Positions 11,655 to 21,237 of a DNA stretch of 64,000 nt are shown one piece after another. The stretch lies in contig NW_026570381.1 in assembly GCF_019649055.1 (NCBI RefSeq), positions 1 through 64,000 on the forward strand, read 5' to 3'. Source of the stretch: Paramacrobiotus metropolitanus (lineage: Eukaryota; Tardigrada; Eutardigrada; Parachela; Macrobiotidae). The position numbers and the translations under genes are program-made. The first letter of the stretch is position 1. Every line of letters starts with the position of its first letter. The notes under the pieces are model-generated. The model was given only the letters and a program-made list of their open reading frames with translations. It ran no database searches and was not told the origin of the DNA.

Positions 11655-12375
11655 ATCAGTTGTTCTCTGTTCTTAGACCTCCCGAGGCTGTTTTCTGCTG
11701 ATTGAGTGTACTGCGTTGTGATGTTAACTGCTGTGTATAAGCTAAATGTATGATTATGGCTATTATTCCATTACATATGCAAGCAACAAGTTAAGTTAAG
11801 TTTAAAATTAATAACTCCACTAACCAGACGTACTGAGTTACAGGAAACATACAGACCTGTACTGACCGTCGATCAGGCCTGTAGAGTGAACGAAAGCTCA
11901 AGTTTTAGGGAAGGGATATAATTTTAGTGTTAGTGGCTTAGACCAGATAAGAGCAGAACCGTTATCATTGTCCCTTGAGAATCTGTCAGAACTCAAGCGG
12001 GCTCACCAAACACCGTAAGGAGAATGAACCATACAATTAAATCCTGTTTAAAGCTCCTCCTTAACAATCCGTTTAACGCGCAATACTGGAGCCGCCAACC
12101 AATGCACTGAACCTGCGAGGATGTATGTCATGACGATCACCATGAAACCGTACAATCTTCGAAAAGGGAACCGGACCATAATCAAGGCGAAAGCAAAGAA
12201 AAAAGTCGGCGAAGCAACCTTGGCTTGGAAGCTTAATAAAATGTGGAAATTTTTCGTGGATTCTAATTCTTTTGATATTTTTAGTGTTCGATCAGTTGGT
12301 GCGTTTAAGCATGCGTTGCGCAGTGTAAATTTTGTTTAAGCGTGCTGGGAATTTCTCTGTGCAGTTACTGGTTGG
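11655..12375. other. Flank of the giant element, no recognised gene
   Basis: It includes a plus-strand frame at 12,121-12,339 (72 codons; basic, starting MYVMTITMKPYNLRKG) with no recognised domain. This may be 3' sequence of the same LINE-like relic. The giant LTR element begins directly after the target site. Confidence 0.35.
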
Positions 12376-12379
12376 CCAG
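12376..12379. repeat. 4-bp target-site duplication (left)
   Basis: CCAG directly precedes the left LTR, and the same four bases (37,975-37,978) directly follow the right LTR. Four to five bp is the normal size for Ty3/Gypsy integrases. Confidence 0.85.
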
Positions 12380-12739
12380 TCTAATGCTAGATCCAACTGT
12401 GATCCAGATACGGAGACAGAAACGGAATCTATCCCGTGGAAGCGAGCGATACGATATGGATCGCGAGCTATGCGGAAACACAAACGTCGCACCGTAAATC
12501 GCTGACTTTTAATAATATTGAAAGTCTGTGCAACAGAAATCAACAAGTGATCGGCACAGCTCGATCGTAAAACGTAGAGCCCGTTCAACAGTGTGCAACA
12601 CCGTGCAGCACGTGCTATGCCGCGCCCACTATCAAAACGCAAGCCAATCAGAAGAGACACAACACAGACACGTAATCCTAAGGCGTAGCGCCACAGGCGT
12701 AGCGCCACTGACGTGAACGCTAGTGATCCTGGTCTCACA
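12380..12739 (-). repeat. 3' LTR of the giant element
   Basis: This 360-bp repeat reads, on the minus strand, from TGTGAGACC to CATTAGA. It matches 37,615-37,974 except for one base. The outer end starts with the usual TG, but the inner end finishes in GA instead of the usual CA. No convincing polypurine tract precedes it: the minus strand there reads ATCCCCCCAGAGGCA. Confidence 0.93.
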
Positions 12740-14139
12740 TGCCTCTGGGGGGATGCCGAGCTCCTGTAAGGCTGGACACACTCCCGAATCCACGAGAAGA
12801 CGACGGTCGCCAGTGTCTGTGCGTGCTCAAAAACATCAAATTCTCTTATTCCATTTTATCACATCAATTCCGTAAAGGCACAATTCCATTTAATACAATG
12901 TGGAATAAAGAGATCCAATTATAAAAATACTATCAAATCATTAGGAACAGATCAACAGTAACAGATCAACAAAAGTATTAATCAAATTGTAGACTAGGAT
13001 CCTCCATTTCTGACTCGCAAAGGTCACAGGTCCCGTCCACCGTTTTCCGCACTTTTAATCCATTCCGCTCCGTTGAGCCTGCGCATCCGTAATGCGACTT
13101 CATCACAATCCGCTTGAGAATCAGGTGCGTATCAAGTACGACTTAGGAATACTGCTTCATCTTTGGAATAAGGTGCGTATCAATTGTACGACTTCAAATG
13201 AGATCCATAAAGGTCATGGAGGGACGTCTTTAAGACAAGCGTAGTTCGCTTCCTCCCTGGTAAAGGTCATCCTTTGTTGAGATGATCCGTTGAGATGTGC
13301 GACTCATTTTGGGTTAATGGTCCCAAAGGTCATGCGACTTCTCTTCAAATTTCCATTATAGGTCATGGAGGAACTTAGCCAATTTTCTGCGGCCTTCAAG
13401 CACTTCTTCGCTTGCCTCCCTGGTAAAACTTGCAGTTTGACCTTTCCGTCGCACATCCAACTTCAGTATGCCTCGAGCGGCCAGAGTGCCGGCAAGTTTA
13501 CCGTAACATCTCTGATGGGGCCGGCTAGTTACCGCATTAAGTTCACCCCATGAAATTTCCACATTTTAATCTTTTACTCTTGTTCGCCGCTTGTGGCTAA
13601 CATTACTACGAGAAATCCGGCTTGGTTACCGTAGTTTTTCTCGTTTTAATTTGGACACTGAATCGCTTAAAAAGAGTGCCGGCACAGTTTACCGTAACAA
13701 CTCTAATGAGGCCGGCTGGTTGCCGCATTAAGTTAACCTCATCAAATTCCACCTGTTGTCTTTCTCCTTTTCGCCGCTTGTGGCCCACTTTCGTCTTCAA
13801 GAGATCCGGCTTGATTACCGTTGCTTTCTCTTGTGCATTTATGACACTGAGTCGCTTAGAGAGGAGGGCCGGCTAACTGCCGTAGCAACTCCCTTGGGGC
13901 CGGCTTTATAGACCGAATCAATTTCAACCCAATAGTATTCCACATGATTTCTTTAGGCAATTCTGTGCTATAAATGCTGCAAACAACAAATACACAAATA
14001 CAATTATTGTTAACATGTCACGTGTCACGCCCTTTATACAACACCATTTTTTCATCTCTGTGACGTACCGACAAAGTGCCGTAGACGTCTTTTTAATAGT
14101 GTGATCCTAAAGGTCAACACTATTCCCCTAAGGTCAACA
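12740..14139 (-). other. 3' untranslated region of the giant element with ~190-bp tandem repeats
   Basis: Between the last ORF and the 3' LTR lie 1.4 kb without a gene. From about 13,380 to 13,960 a unit of roughly 190 bp recurs two to three times. Its marks are 'gtgccggc', 'gtttaccgtaacaactct', 'gccggctggttgccgcatta' and 'cgccgcttgtggc'. Pieces of the same text (cgccgcttgtggcccac, gactgccgtagcaac) recur in the 5' leader near 37,190-37,290. AAAGGTCA copies lie near 13,018, 13,209, 13,262, 13,324 and 14,108. Confidence 0.7.
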
Positions 14140-16875
14140 CTATTCCATTTCATTTGAATCGCCCTCGCCATCTCTTGGCGGGCGCTTCTTAGCACTTTCG
14201 GGTTGATTACGGTCAGATGTTCGATCGACCGGTTCAGTTGAATCAACTTCCATGACCTTTGACGGGTCAACTTCTCGCTGGCCACGACCTTTTCCTTGAC
14301 GGCTCCGCTTGACCGCCTCAAGTCGATGACGCGCGTCATTTTCTTCCAGTCGTAATTTTCGGTTATTAGGGTCATTGGCCAATCGACGTTGCACATCAGC
14401 GAGATTATCCCGAAGCTGCTGGTTCCGTATACCGCGTCGTCCCATCTGATTAGGGGCGCGTTCCGGGCGTCGGTCGCTTTTCTTCACCAGGAATTCATCG
14501 ATGTACGTTTCAACTCCGTCTACTGGTTCGACGTAGTCACTTCCCAGGGAATCTTTGATCTTGTTGACCCTTTCTTCAACTTGGGAGGCATGGCGCTGTA
14601 TCAAGTTGCCCTTTTCCATTCGTGTCTTACACTTTTTCAGCGCCTTTCGAGCTGTGTGCGCTATGCTGATATGTTCCATCGGTTGTCCCAATTTAGCGAC
14701 ATGAGCTCGGAAGAACGGTGGAATGTCGTCCTTCATAGTATTAGACACCAATTGATTCTGTGTCTTGTAATGTGCCAGTCTCGCGGCAAAGACCTTTTGC
14801 CCCATCCTTTTTGCGGCATAGTCCTTAGGATCCACCTGTAGTCCTATCGATGCTCTTGCTGCAAGCAACTTGAAGGCTGGGTTCACATGTCGTAAAACGT
14901 ACTGAGCCACATATTCTTGTCGCTCGGGATAATCTGTGTAATAAAATTGTGTCATCCCAATTGGGTCAGTCGTATCCAGCGGCACATCCAATAGACTCAA
15001 ATCCACTAAACTGTGTAGCCCATTCCGTCGGATAGGGAGATAACAATCTCGCGCAGAGTCGCGAGGGATGTATAGTCGATGGAATTTTCCTTCTTCCACT
15101 CCCTGTTTAATCTCTCTCGCATATCCTGAGTCAAGTAAGAATTGGCGCAGCTGATTCAGTATCGTACCAATCTTGTTAGCTTCGGCCGAATCCGACTCTA
15201 TTCCGAAGTATCGACAAATTTCAACTGTTTGCTCGTCAATATCATTCATATTATATTCCATATCGATGATATCCGGTTGTCGGTTATTGAATCTGGAGTT
15301 CTGTCGCTGTTCAGCCTGGCGACGATTATCCGGTTCACGATGACCTTCTGATTCACGTCGATCTCCTGATTCGGGCTGCGACGGTTCGTTACTCGCCGGT
15401 GTAGCCGGTTGAAGGTCACTATCCAGAATCACATTTCGTCGATGGGTCACGTTTTCTTGAGACGTTTCCGCAATCGAGCTGGTCCCTTCCATCAAGTCAT
15501 CTTCTTGTACGACACTCACAATTGGATCCACTACATGAACCATTGACTCCACCCGCTGATACTTTGGGGGTGAATCTTCCCTTTCCGCGCTCGATGACCT
15601 TTTACTCGCGCCAGATTCAAAACTCGCATAATACTTGGTTCGTTCTTGCCATCTCTTATCGTGTGGGTCTGGTGTTCGGTTTCGCGTATGTTCGCGTCTT
15701 TTATCCCATGACCTTTCAGGTGTTGACATTCTGACATTGCGGTTACGGAATGCAACTCCCATCGGCACCTGATGCCCTTGCTTTTCAGGTTCCGTACGGA
15801 ATGTCTCCGCACGCCGTTTTTCTTCTCGTTCCCTTGTAGCTGCCAGAATCTTGGCTGTATCAATCTTCCGCTGTATGGTCATTTCAGTTATTTCATCTCC
15901 GTGGCGCACCCATCCTCTTCCGCCACGGTAATCTCGGTCGCGGGAGCGTTCGCGTGACCTTTCAGTACGGTACTCACGTGTCCTTTCACGAGAGTGTTCA
16001 CGTGACCTTTCACTCCGTCTTTCAGAAGTCCGTTCATGTTCACGTGAATGTCCGCGTGACCTTTCTCTATGCGGAGGTGATCGAGGTCGGATAAAACCTT
16101 CATCCCGTTTAAAACCTCTGAGTGCTTGGAGCACGTCACTTTCAGTTTGGCAAGATTTACGTAAATCGTTCATACGTCTTTCGACTTCCTTCTTGATGTA
16201 CGGTGCAGGTGCAAACCCGTCTTGCAGTCGTTTTTTCTCCCGCAACAGCACTTTTAATAACTCGTCTGGCATAGCGGCTGGATCTTTCATTAACGTTTCG
16301 ATTTGGATGATGAGGGATCGACGTGTCAGCTGCACTTCCTCTTCGTTTAGGCTGGCTGTGGGTACGGCTGAACTCGATGTGCTGGGCAGCGTCTCTCGTG
16401 CAGCCTGTTCACTTGCTCTCTTGTTTTCCGCATTAATTTTCGCGCGGATTTCATCCTCCATTTGCTGAACTCGCATCTTCTCTTGATCTTCTTCAAACTT
16501 CTTTCGATACGCGTCTGTTTGTGGACACTTCAACGGCTCCAGGGTATCATCCCAGCCGGGTTCATTATTCCGGATCGCTTCTCGATAACGATCTTCGAAT
16601 AGCATTCGCTCTTCTACTGGGATGCTGCCGTAATTCCTTGCGCTTATGAGATTTCGAAAGACATCCAAGTTCCCACGTTTGGCTTCCATAATCCCAACAA
16701 GCGTAACGACATGTGGGTCTTCCAGCTTGTGAATACAAGTGTAGCAAGGGAATTTCTTATCAACCTTTTTGTTATTCCGTAAGCAGTCCGGACACTTTGG
16801 ATTATAGCCCGTAGACCGATCAATTTCTGACGTTGTTCCTGAACGTTTGGAAGTGGCTTGACCTTTCTGTGCCAT
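14140..16875 (-). CDS. Accessory ORF C: zinc-ribbon and Arg/Ser-rich protein, 911 aa
   Basis: The frame is intact and starts at ATG 16,875. Near the N-terminus four cysteines are spaced C-x2-C-x12-C-x2-C (residues 28, 31, 44 and 47), as in a zinc ribbon or treble-clef knuckle. A Glu/Lys/Arg-rich, probably helical stretch follows. At about residues 265-325 there is a dense Arg-Ser/Arg-Glu region (repeats like ERSRERSRD), resembling SR-type splicing or RNA-binding proteins. The C-terminal third is mixed, with basic and acidic blocks. It is the last gene before the 3' LTR. It has no transmembrane or signal segment, so it is not an Env. Many of its Glu-Arg-Ser and Lys-Gly-His phrases are encoded by copies of AAAGGTCA. 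I recognise no homologous family. An RNA- or chromatin-binding role is only an inference from composition. Confidence 0.8.
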   Translation of the reverse strand: MAQKGQATSKRSGTTSEIDRSTGYNPKCPDCLRNNKKVDKKFPCYTCIHKLEDPHVVTLVGIMEAKRGNLDVFRNLISARNYGSIPVEERMLFEDRYREAIRNNEPGWDDTLEPLKCPQTDAYRKKFEEDQEKMRVQQMEDEIRAKINAENKRASEQAARETLPSTSSSAVPTASLNEEEVQLTRRSLIIQIETLMKDPAAMPDELLKVLLREKKRLQDGFAPAPYIKKEVERRMNDLRKSCQTESDVLQALRGFKRDEGFIRPRSPPHRERSRGHSREHERTSERRSERSREHSRERTREYRTERSRERSRDRDYRGGRGWVRHGDEITEMTIQRKIDTAKILAATREREEKRRAETFRTEPEKQGHQVPMGVAFRNRNVRMSTPERSWDKRREHTRNRTPDPHDKRWQERTKYYASFESGASKRSSSAEREDSPPKYQRVESMVHVVDPIVSVVQEDDLMEGTSSIAETSQENVTHRRNVILDSDLQPATPASNEPSQPESGDRRESEGHREPDNRRQAEQRQNSRFNNRQPDIIDMEYNMNDIDEQTVEICRYFGIESDSAEANKIGTILNQLRQFLLDSGYAREIKQGVEEGKFHRLYIPRDSARDCYLPIRRNGLHSLVDLSLLDVPLDTTDPIGMTQFYYTDYPERQEYVAQYVLRHVNPAFKLLAARASIGLQVDPKDYAAKRMGQKVFAARLAHYKTQNQLVSNTMKDDIPPFFRAHVAKLGQPMEHISIAHTARKALKKCKTRMEKGNLIQRHASQVEERVNKIKDSLGSDYVEPVDGVETYIDEFLVKKSDRRPERAPNQMGRRGIRNQQLRDNLADVQRRLANDPNNRKLRLEENDARHRLEAVKRSRQGKGRGQREVDPSKVMEVDSTEPVDRTSDRNQPESAKKRPPRDGEGDSNEME

Positions 16876-17225
16876 TTTTCCGCTTCAATCTGCAATTATA
16901 AAACAGTCCATCATAATAACCTTTCCACGTTAATCTTTCCCATTTCTATCCGTTATCAAGGCTTTCTATCATTTTTACGCCTATTCCGTTACTGAGCTGA
17001 GACTTTCCTAGCTCCTGCTGGCTTTTCTATCACTGTAACGTGGTGACCTTTCTCACGTTATCAGCACTCTCTGGCTACTGTGACCTTTTCTATTAGTCTT
17101 ATCACTGTTCAAGTTAAACTCTTCCCGTTCCCTTCCCGTAACACTTTCTCTTTCGTTTTGTACTGTTTATGCTTTTTCTGTAATATGCAGGGTTCATTAC
17201 TCGCTGCATATTACACTCGTCCCGT
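16876..17225 (-). other. Spacer between accessory ORFs B and C
   Basis: About 350 bp without an ORF, rich in pyrimidines on the plus strand. It holds AAAGGTCA copies near 17,043 and 17,080. It may contain the splice or initiation signals for ORF C, but no clear site was identified. Confidence 0.5.
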
Positions 17226-18890
17226 TTACTCGGATTCCTTCGCCGGTGGTTTGTACGGCTTAAAGTCGATTCGACCATCTGGTTTAATATGAAGCACTTC
17301 GTCTGCGATCAAGGCTTCGACGGCGTTCTTAATCCACTCTTTATCACTTTCAATATTCAACTCTCCCAATTCATAATTGACGGCCATGAAGTTCGAAAGG
17401 TCATTCCATGACGCTCCATTGGTACCGCCAATGGCGTCCAAAGCCACGTCTGTGATGGCTATCTTCCAGGCCTCCAGTTCCATTTTCAGTCTGGGCGTTC
17501 GTTCCTGACCCTGTTTCGGAAGGTAGTAGACGACTTTGTTGTCCTTGTTGTATTTACATCCCAACTTTCCTTCCTTATATGCTCGTTTCAGGGCTCGTTC
17601 AGTCATGTTGAGTGACGACCTTCCGTTCGTATTTATTGCCACTTGTCTTTTCAAGTCTGTACCGAGCATTTCTTTTTCTCGAATGATCTGGAGCGCAGCC
17701 TGGACTTCGTTCCATGTACGATTGTTCACGTCCAATGCTGGTCCTAGCGTGTAATCTGTAGCCTCCTTTCTTGGCGTACCGCTACTCTTCTGGGAGGATG
17801 CCGAATCCGTTGGGTCAGTTGTCGCTGTTTCGTCAATCCTCAGCTTTGCCAATGATCCTGATGATGACCCCGCTGATTTTGGTTCTGCTGTCTTCTTTTC
17901 CTCTTGTGGCAAAGTCTCATGACCTCCCACTTCACCTGCTGACTTCGATCGCTCTTTCTCGAAGACTTCCTTTAGTGGTATGAACAATGATTTCTGAAAC
18001 ACCTGGCGCGCGGAGGCCGCTTCTGCTTCTGCCGCTGCTTTGTCCATCGGGAGCATGACCTTTTCTTTCTCCCGTTTATCTGAAGTCTCATGACCTTTCG
18101 GTTGATCTTCTGCGGTAGTTCCAGATGTCTCTTGACCTTTCGACTGTTCGTCTTTTTCTGTCGCAGGTCCAGAAGGAGCCGTTATTGTAGTATCGTCATC
18201 ACTTCCCGATTCCGAGTCCATTGGTCCTTTTTTCCTCGACATTTTCGGGGCTTGTGATTTCAGCCTCGCCGCTTCTTCTTCAGCCGTTTTCTGTGCAATC
18301 TGATTCAATATCGGAGTTGACGGGTCTCCGCTCAATGGAACTGTAACCTTTTCCATATCCTGGCTGTCAGACATATGACAGTGGATCTGTCTTTCCGGTG
18401 GTATCAAACCAACTCTCGTGTATCGGATTGGATGTCCTTTATTTGCGTTTGTTGTAGCAAGGACATTCTGTTTAATCAGCTTTGGCAGTACGCGTTCGGT
18501 TGCCGTGTCGATCTCCTTTATCATCCCGTTCCCATCATTCCAAACTGCGTTAATATATTGGCTAATCCGATGGCTTGTTGATCCTAACGGACTTGTCATT
18601 CCTGCGATTGCCCTTTCTACTCGCATTGGGACCGCTTCATTCGGAGTAGTCAGCGCTTTGTCCGAACTGGCAGGTCTGAACAGCTTGGCCTTATACGAAA
18701 AGTTTGGGTGCTTCTGGATAAGTTTCCCTGCACTCCGTGCGAATTCCAATACAACGTCGAACTTTCGTTTAGTGAGCTGCGACACTGTTTCTTCAAATAA
18801 GTCTTCAGGCCCGCTTTGAATTTCGATGTCACCGATGCTGTTCTTATTCGTGTGAAATTTTTCTCAGCTCCGTTATACGCGTTGATGATT
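17226..18890 (-). CDS. Accessory ORF B (C-terminal part): linker-histone-like multi-winged-helix protein
   Basis: The open frame runs at least from 18,785 to 17,226 (519 codons) and continues upstream in the same frame to about 18,890. Three folded segments are separated by low-complexity acidic/Ser/Thr linkers. The first (about residues 53-125: RVERAIAGM, GSTSHRISQYINAVW, TERVLPKLIKQNVL) and the last (about 443-515: AITDVALDAIGG, GASWNDLSNFMAVNY, IKNAVEALIADEVLH) follow the pattern of the H15 globular domain of linker histone H1: A-I-x-x-x-G-S-S/T, then I-x-x-Y/F-I-x-x-x-Y/W, then helix 3 ending L-x-x-x-x-x-L. The middle one (about 355-430: TWNEVQAALQII, MTERALKRAYKEGKL) is also winged-helix-like. 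H15 domains bind nucleosomal or linker DNA. The frame upstream is continuous in sense with 18,650-19,288 only through a frame change near 18,860. Confidence 0.65.
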
Positions 18891-19963
18891 TCCTCGACCG
18901 TGGTCAAATTGTCGTCGCCTGAACCATCGAATTCTTCATCTGAGGTGAAATCCAGTTCACTCTCTCCATCTGGTTCAGTGTAATTGATCATTGCCATTGC
19001 GTCGACCTTTATGGCTGTCTTGACCTTTCCTTTTGTCTTAACGGGTTTGCTCTTTGCTTTTTGCCCTTTATCTAGTGCGTCCGCTAAGCTTCTTGGTTCA
19101 GTAGTCCTTGATCGTGTCGTTTTCGAATCCGTATGTGACCTCGCACTAACCGTCGAAGTGCTTGGAAGGCTCACTTCCGATGCCTCCGATTCACGCGACG
19201 TCTCCCGTTTCGCTTTTTCGCGAATCTGTTTGTCCTTGCGCTCTTTTGGCGTGGATGCGGAGATGACGATGGGGACGACTTTTTTCACCGCTATGACCTT
19301 TCCTTTGGTTTTTAACGGCTCTGCTGTAGCCGATTGAATAACTTTCTTTAATTCGTAGGTGTCGATGACCTTTCTTCAACTTCGCCGACTGATTCGTCCA
19401 ATATCTCAACATCATGAGACGCTGGTTCATCTCTTTTCTTTGATCCTTCTCTTTTCTTCTTCCCGGTGCTTGTGCTATCGCTTTCATCACCGCTTTTTTT
19501 CTTCTTATCTTCTTCCTCCTGTCGTTTCTTCTTCTCTTCTTCTTCCCTTCGTTTTTTGAGAAAGTCACCTTTCTTAACCTTTTCACGGTTCATAGCTTCT
19601 TCCAATTTAAGCGCTTTCCTCGGTTTGACTTTTGAGGGCTTTACTTTTGAGGGCTTTTTATGCTTGTCGGCCGTTTCTTCGTCTGAGCCTTCTTCTTCCT
19701 CAGCTGAGTCCTCATCTTCCGACTCTGGTTCATCGTCACCAGGTGGATTACAATGGGCACAGTTTGGTTCATCACACTGAAGGTGCTCATGACTTCCTTG
19801 GGCAATCTCGAATACTCTTTGTAGCGAACGTCTGGCCCCTCCTGTTTCAGTTACATTTGCCGACGTGCCCTGCGCCTCTTCCGTCTCTCCGGCTCCGCCT
19901 TCTTGTGCCGGGGGGATGGGTTCTGTCGCTGTCTTTCAGCTGTCCCTGTGAGGCGACCTCCCA
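18860..19963 (-). CDS. Accessory ORF B (N-terminal part), frame-disrupted, charged low-complexity protein
   Basis: Two minus-strand frames carry coherent protein-like sequence. One runs from about 19,945 to 19,348. It has a small Cys/His cluster (C-D-E-P-N-C-A-H-C-N near 19,750), then an acidic stretch, then KPSKVKPSKVKPRK, then a Lys/Glu-rich coiled-coil-like run. The other runs from about 19,370 to 18,860, with Ser/Thr-rich and basic sequence. The frame changes by -1 near 19,370, at a copy of AAAGGTCA, and again near 18,860 at an in-phase A-AAT-TTC heptamer leading into the H15-like part. Upstream it abuts the nested hAT element. The composition suggests a nuclear, chromatin-type protein, but I recognise no family. 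It may be one protein with ORF A before the hAT insertion. Confidence 0.5.
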
Positions 19964-20804
19964 CAAAGGGTTAGAGCCCTGCGCGAGCGCTAAATGATTG
20001 CTTCACGCTCGCTCGTGGTAGTTTAACTTTCGCAAAATCATCTTCAGCTCGCTCGTGCCATTTCGCTTGCTCGCTCGCTCGGCTCGTTTCGGCATGTCTC
20101 ACTGCTCAGATCGCTCGGCTCGTAAACCAAATCGGTTTTTCTGCTCAGTTAACTCGAAAGCAACTTAATAAAAAATTATGCATTTTAATGTTTAAATTTT
20201 CAGTCAGATAAAGTACTAATACAGATAGTATCAGGCAGCGCAGCCAGCTGCAGGTATTTTGTCATCATGTGGATATTGCAAGTATTGTCAGTTTTCATAA
20301 TTTTCATATCCTGAATGTATCATTTTATCGGTTTCGATAAGATACTCTACAGTCAAAACTTTATGACAGGCAGAAGAACCATAGTGTATTATTAATTTAT
20401 TCATACGAGTAAATCCAGCAGAGGATACAGACCAACGGCAATGGCGTAATGAGATGATGTGAAAATAATGGGCACTTTTCGTAGAAATTGTTCAAGGCCG
20501 CGTCTAATAGCGCAGACGCTACTGGTCACTGCAGAGTAGAACTAGTAGCGTCACCAAGTATGTGGCAGATTTTGCCGAGTAGTGCAGTTTTTCAAGGGCA
20601 GCACGAAATGTATTGCTCAGCTCGCTCGCGGTCCCTGAGGGCCGCTCGCTCGGCTCACTCGTTGGTCAATGACGAACAACTCGGCTCGGCTCGGCTCGTG
20701 AAAAACAGACAATAAAGACAACAGTTCGCTCATTCGGCTCGTGAGCGCCGAGCGCTCGCGAGCCGAGCCGAGGCTCGGCGCTCGCGCAGGGCTCTACAAA
20801 GGGT
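19964..20804. mobile_element. Nested hAT-type MITE (825 bp, 19,972-20,796) with 8-bp target duplications
   Basis: The insert begins TAGAGCCCTGCGCGAGCGC and ends with the reverse complement GCGCTCGCGCAGGGCTCTA. CAAAGGGT is duplicated at 19,964-19,971 and 20,797-20,804. An 8-bp duplication and TAGAG-type ends are the marks of the hAT superfamily. It carries no transposase. Both ends are rich in 'gctcgctcggctcg' phrases, probably subterminal transposase-binding repeats. It contains no AAAGGTCA copy, unlike the host element. It interrupts the accessory coding region of the giant element. Confidence 0.9.
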
Positions 20805-21237
20805 TCTTCTTAGCGTCGTAAAATACCGTTTTGTACGATCCGTCTTCCATTCGTCTTGTGAGTCGGAAATGTGCTCCATCGATCTCCGCTCGATGCCGCA
20901 TCATGCTGATCAGTGTGCTCGCTTGAACCACGGCATCTGTTCGGTCACTTTCAGGTATCAGATCCCATAACTGCTCAACGGCTGTCTGATTCGCATTTTG
21001 GGCGCTCTCTTCTGATACATCCCATGGGGCATATGGAATCGGGTCTCCTGTTATTGGGTCAACTATCACTGCAGTTATGGTTTCCACAGCTTCTCCATTA
21101 CCAGCGAAAAGTCTGAGGGTGACCTTTCTGTTTGTCGCCTCTGTATATCTTGGGATCGATTCATAATCATCTGACGATCGTTTCTTAGGGTCTGGATCCG
21201 CCGTCGGTTTTGAGCGAGTTCTCTCTTTGGTCAACAA
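20794..21237 (-). CDS. Accessory ORF A, second copy of the duplicated C-terminal domain
   Basis: This is about 147 codons in the same frame as the 609-codon block before it, separated only by an in-frame TAA at 21,238-21,240. It is cut off at its other end by the hAT insertion. Residues about 35-140 (TAVIVDPITGDPIPY, VEQLWDLIPESDRTD, ISMMRHRAEIDGAHFRL) repeat, segment for segment, the last 100 residues of the preceding block. The two are therefore tandem paralogous domains of one protein. No known family was recognised. Confidence 0.6.
   Translation of the reverse strand: MLTKERTRSKPTADPDPKKRSSDDYESIPRYTEATNRKVTLRLFAGNGEAVETITAVIVDPITGDPIPYAPWDVSEESAQNANQTAVEQLWDLIPESDRTDAVVQASTLISMMRHRAEIDGAHFRLTRRMEDGSYKTVFYDAKKNPL

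Noticed and set aside
12380-12739. Reading the direct repeats as LTRs of a plus-strand element
   Set aside because: All gag-pol genes are on the minus strand, and the primer-site-like TGG lies inside the right-hand repeat on the minus strand.
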